This document shows, piece after piece, positions 63,618 to 64,000 of a stretch of DNA of 64,000 bases; the first letter of the stretch is position 1, and each line of letters starts with the position of its first letter. The notes under the pieces were generated by a model, which worked only from the letters and a program-made list of their open reading frames with translations, made no database searches and was not told the origin of the DNA. Origin of the DNA: Streptomyces sp. MUM 203J (GTDB lineage Bacteria > Actinomycetota > Actinomycetes > Streptomycetales > Streptomycetaceae); assembly GCF_022414595.1 (NCBI RefSeq), contig NZ_JADWYO010000009.1, positions 1 to 64,000 of the forward strand. The letters run 5' to 3'. A program made the position numbers and the translations under genes.

Positions 63618-64000
63618 ATGGAGCAGAGGCATCTCGGCCGTACCGGCCTGCGCGTGTCCCGGATCGGGCTGGGCACGCTGTCGTGGGGACGGGACACGGA
63701 CGAACACGAGGCCGGGGAGCAGCTGAAGGTGTTCTGGGAGGCCGGCGGGACGCTGGTGGACACCGCGGACGTGTACGGGGGTGGGGAGGCCGAGTATCTG
63801 CTCGGGCAGCTCGTGGAGCGGCTGGTGCCGCGGCGGGAGCTGGTGATCGCGACGAAGGCGGGCAGCGTGCCCGACCCGGACCCGGAGCGCCGCTTCGACG
63901 GCTCACGGGGCCACCTGCTGTCCGCGCTGGACGCGTCGCTCGAGCGGCTGGGCACGGACTACGTGGACCTGTGGCTCGTCCACGCCTTCGACCCGCGCAC
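63618..64000 (+). CDS. Aldo/keto reductase (partial, runs off right edge)
   Basis: An open frame from ATG 63618 to the end of the window (at least 127 residues) has the N-terminal part of an aldo/keto reductase barrel: MEQRHLGRTGLRVSRIGLGT, catalytic Asp and Tyr in VDTADVYGGGEAEYLLG, Lys in ATKAG and a strand DYVDLWLVH with the His. It would reduce an aldehyde or ketone with NADPH. It is divergent from the LLM oxidoreductase, with the DnaA-like dyad in between. The rest of the gene is outside. Confidence 0.88.
   Translation, partial: MEQRHLGRTGLRVSRIGLGTLSWGRDTDEHEAGEQLKVFWEAGGTLVDTADVYGGGEAEYLLGQLVERLVPRRELVIATKAGSVPDPDPERRFDGSRGHLLSALDASLERLGTDYVDLWLVHAFDPR

Overview
The window is a 64 kb piece of a very GC-rich actinobacterial chromosome and almost certainly comes from Streptomyces. 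Codon third positions are nearly all G or C, GTG and TTG starts are common, and the actinobacterial marker genes are present: the Pup-proteasome system, the mycothiol ligase mshC, parJ and an F420-type oxidoreductase. Gene order matches, as far as I recall it, the part of the S. coelicolor chromosome that runs from the glnA4 locus through the proteasome genes to the glycerol operon and mshC. It reads as conserved core chromosome. I see no rRNA, tRNA, CRISPR array, transposase or prophage.

Layout. (1) 1-2787: a truncated Pro-rich gene on the left edge, a D-threonine-aldolase-like PLP enzyme and a DUF2510 membrane protein. (2) 2808-9491: a gamma-glutamylation catabolic cluster (short-chain dehydrogenase, aldehyde dehydrogenase, GlnA4-like glutamine synthetase, FadR-type regulator, APC permease, gamma-glutamyl hydrolase), best read as ethanolamine or amine use. 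A 21-bp site is shared by the two internal promoters. (3) 9719-17292: regulators and transporters (LysR with a TDT transporter, XRE-cupin with a metal-receptor-like protein, an exonuclease, an iron-regulated siderophore-interacting protein, MerR with a membrane protein and an array of dyads). (4) 17360-36523: the proteasome region on the minus strand, arc, dop, pup, a decayed endonuclease VII gene, prcB and prcA, then (after a LacI/MFS pair) pafA, two FKBP isomerases, pafB, pafC, a zinc-ribbon protein, tatA, tatC and the helicase helY. (5) 36777-46314: ferredoxin, trmI, a CBS-containing M50 protease, a Cas4-like Fe-S nuclease, an orphan response regulator, two tandem solute-binding lipoproteins and a HAD phosphatase. 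(6) 46568-55471: metH and the glycerol regulon gylR-glpF-glpK-glpD with paired GylR-type operators. (7) 55679-64000: parJ, mshC, an uncharacterised kinase-like/DUF3090/phosphatase set, corA, a diiron ferritin-like protein, an LLM oxidoreductase and the start of an aldo/keto reductase.

How genes work together. Arc unfolds pupylated substrates and feeds them to the PrcA/PrcB core. PafA attaches Pup and Dop removes it. Pup already ends in Gly-Gly-Glu, so it needs no deamidation. PafB and PafC are WYL-type regulators. GlpF, GlpK and GlpD take glycerol to dihydroxyacetone phosphate under GylR. In the GlnA4 cluster the enzyme order suggests glutamylation of an amino alcohol, two oxidations, then hydrolysis to release glutamate.

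Most notable points: the proteasome-operon endonuclease VII that has lost its zinc cysteines; the shared operator in the glnA4 cluster; the kinase-like/DUF3090/phosphatase set beside mshC; the MerR dyad array at 16229-16280; and an inverted DnaA-box pair plus a perfect TetR-like palindrome at 63483-63577. All functional statements are from reading sequence by eye; no database search was run.
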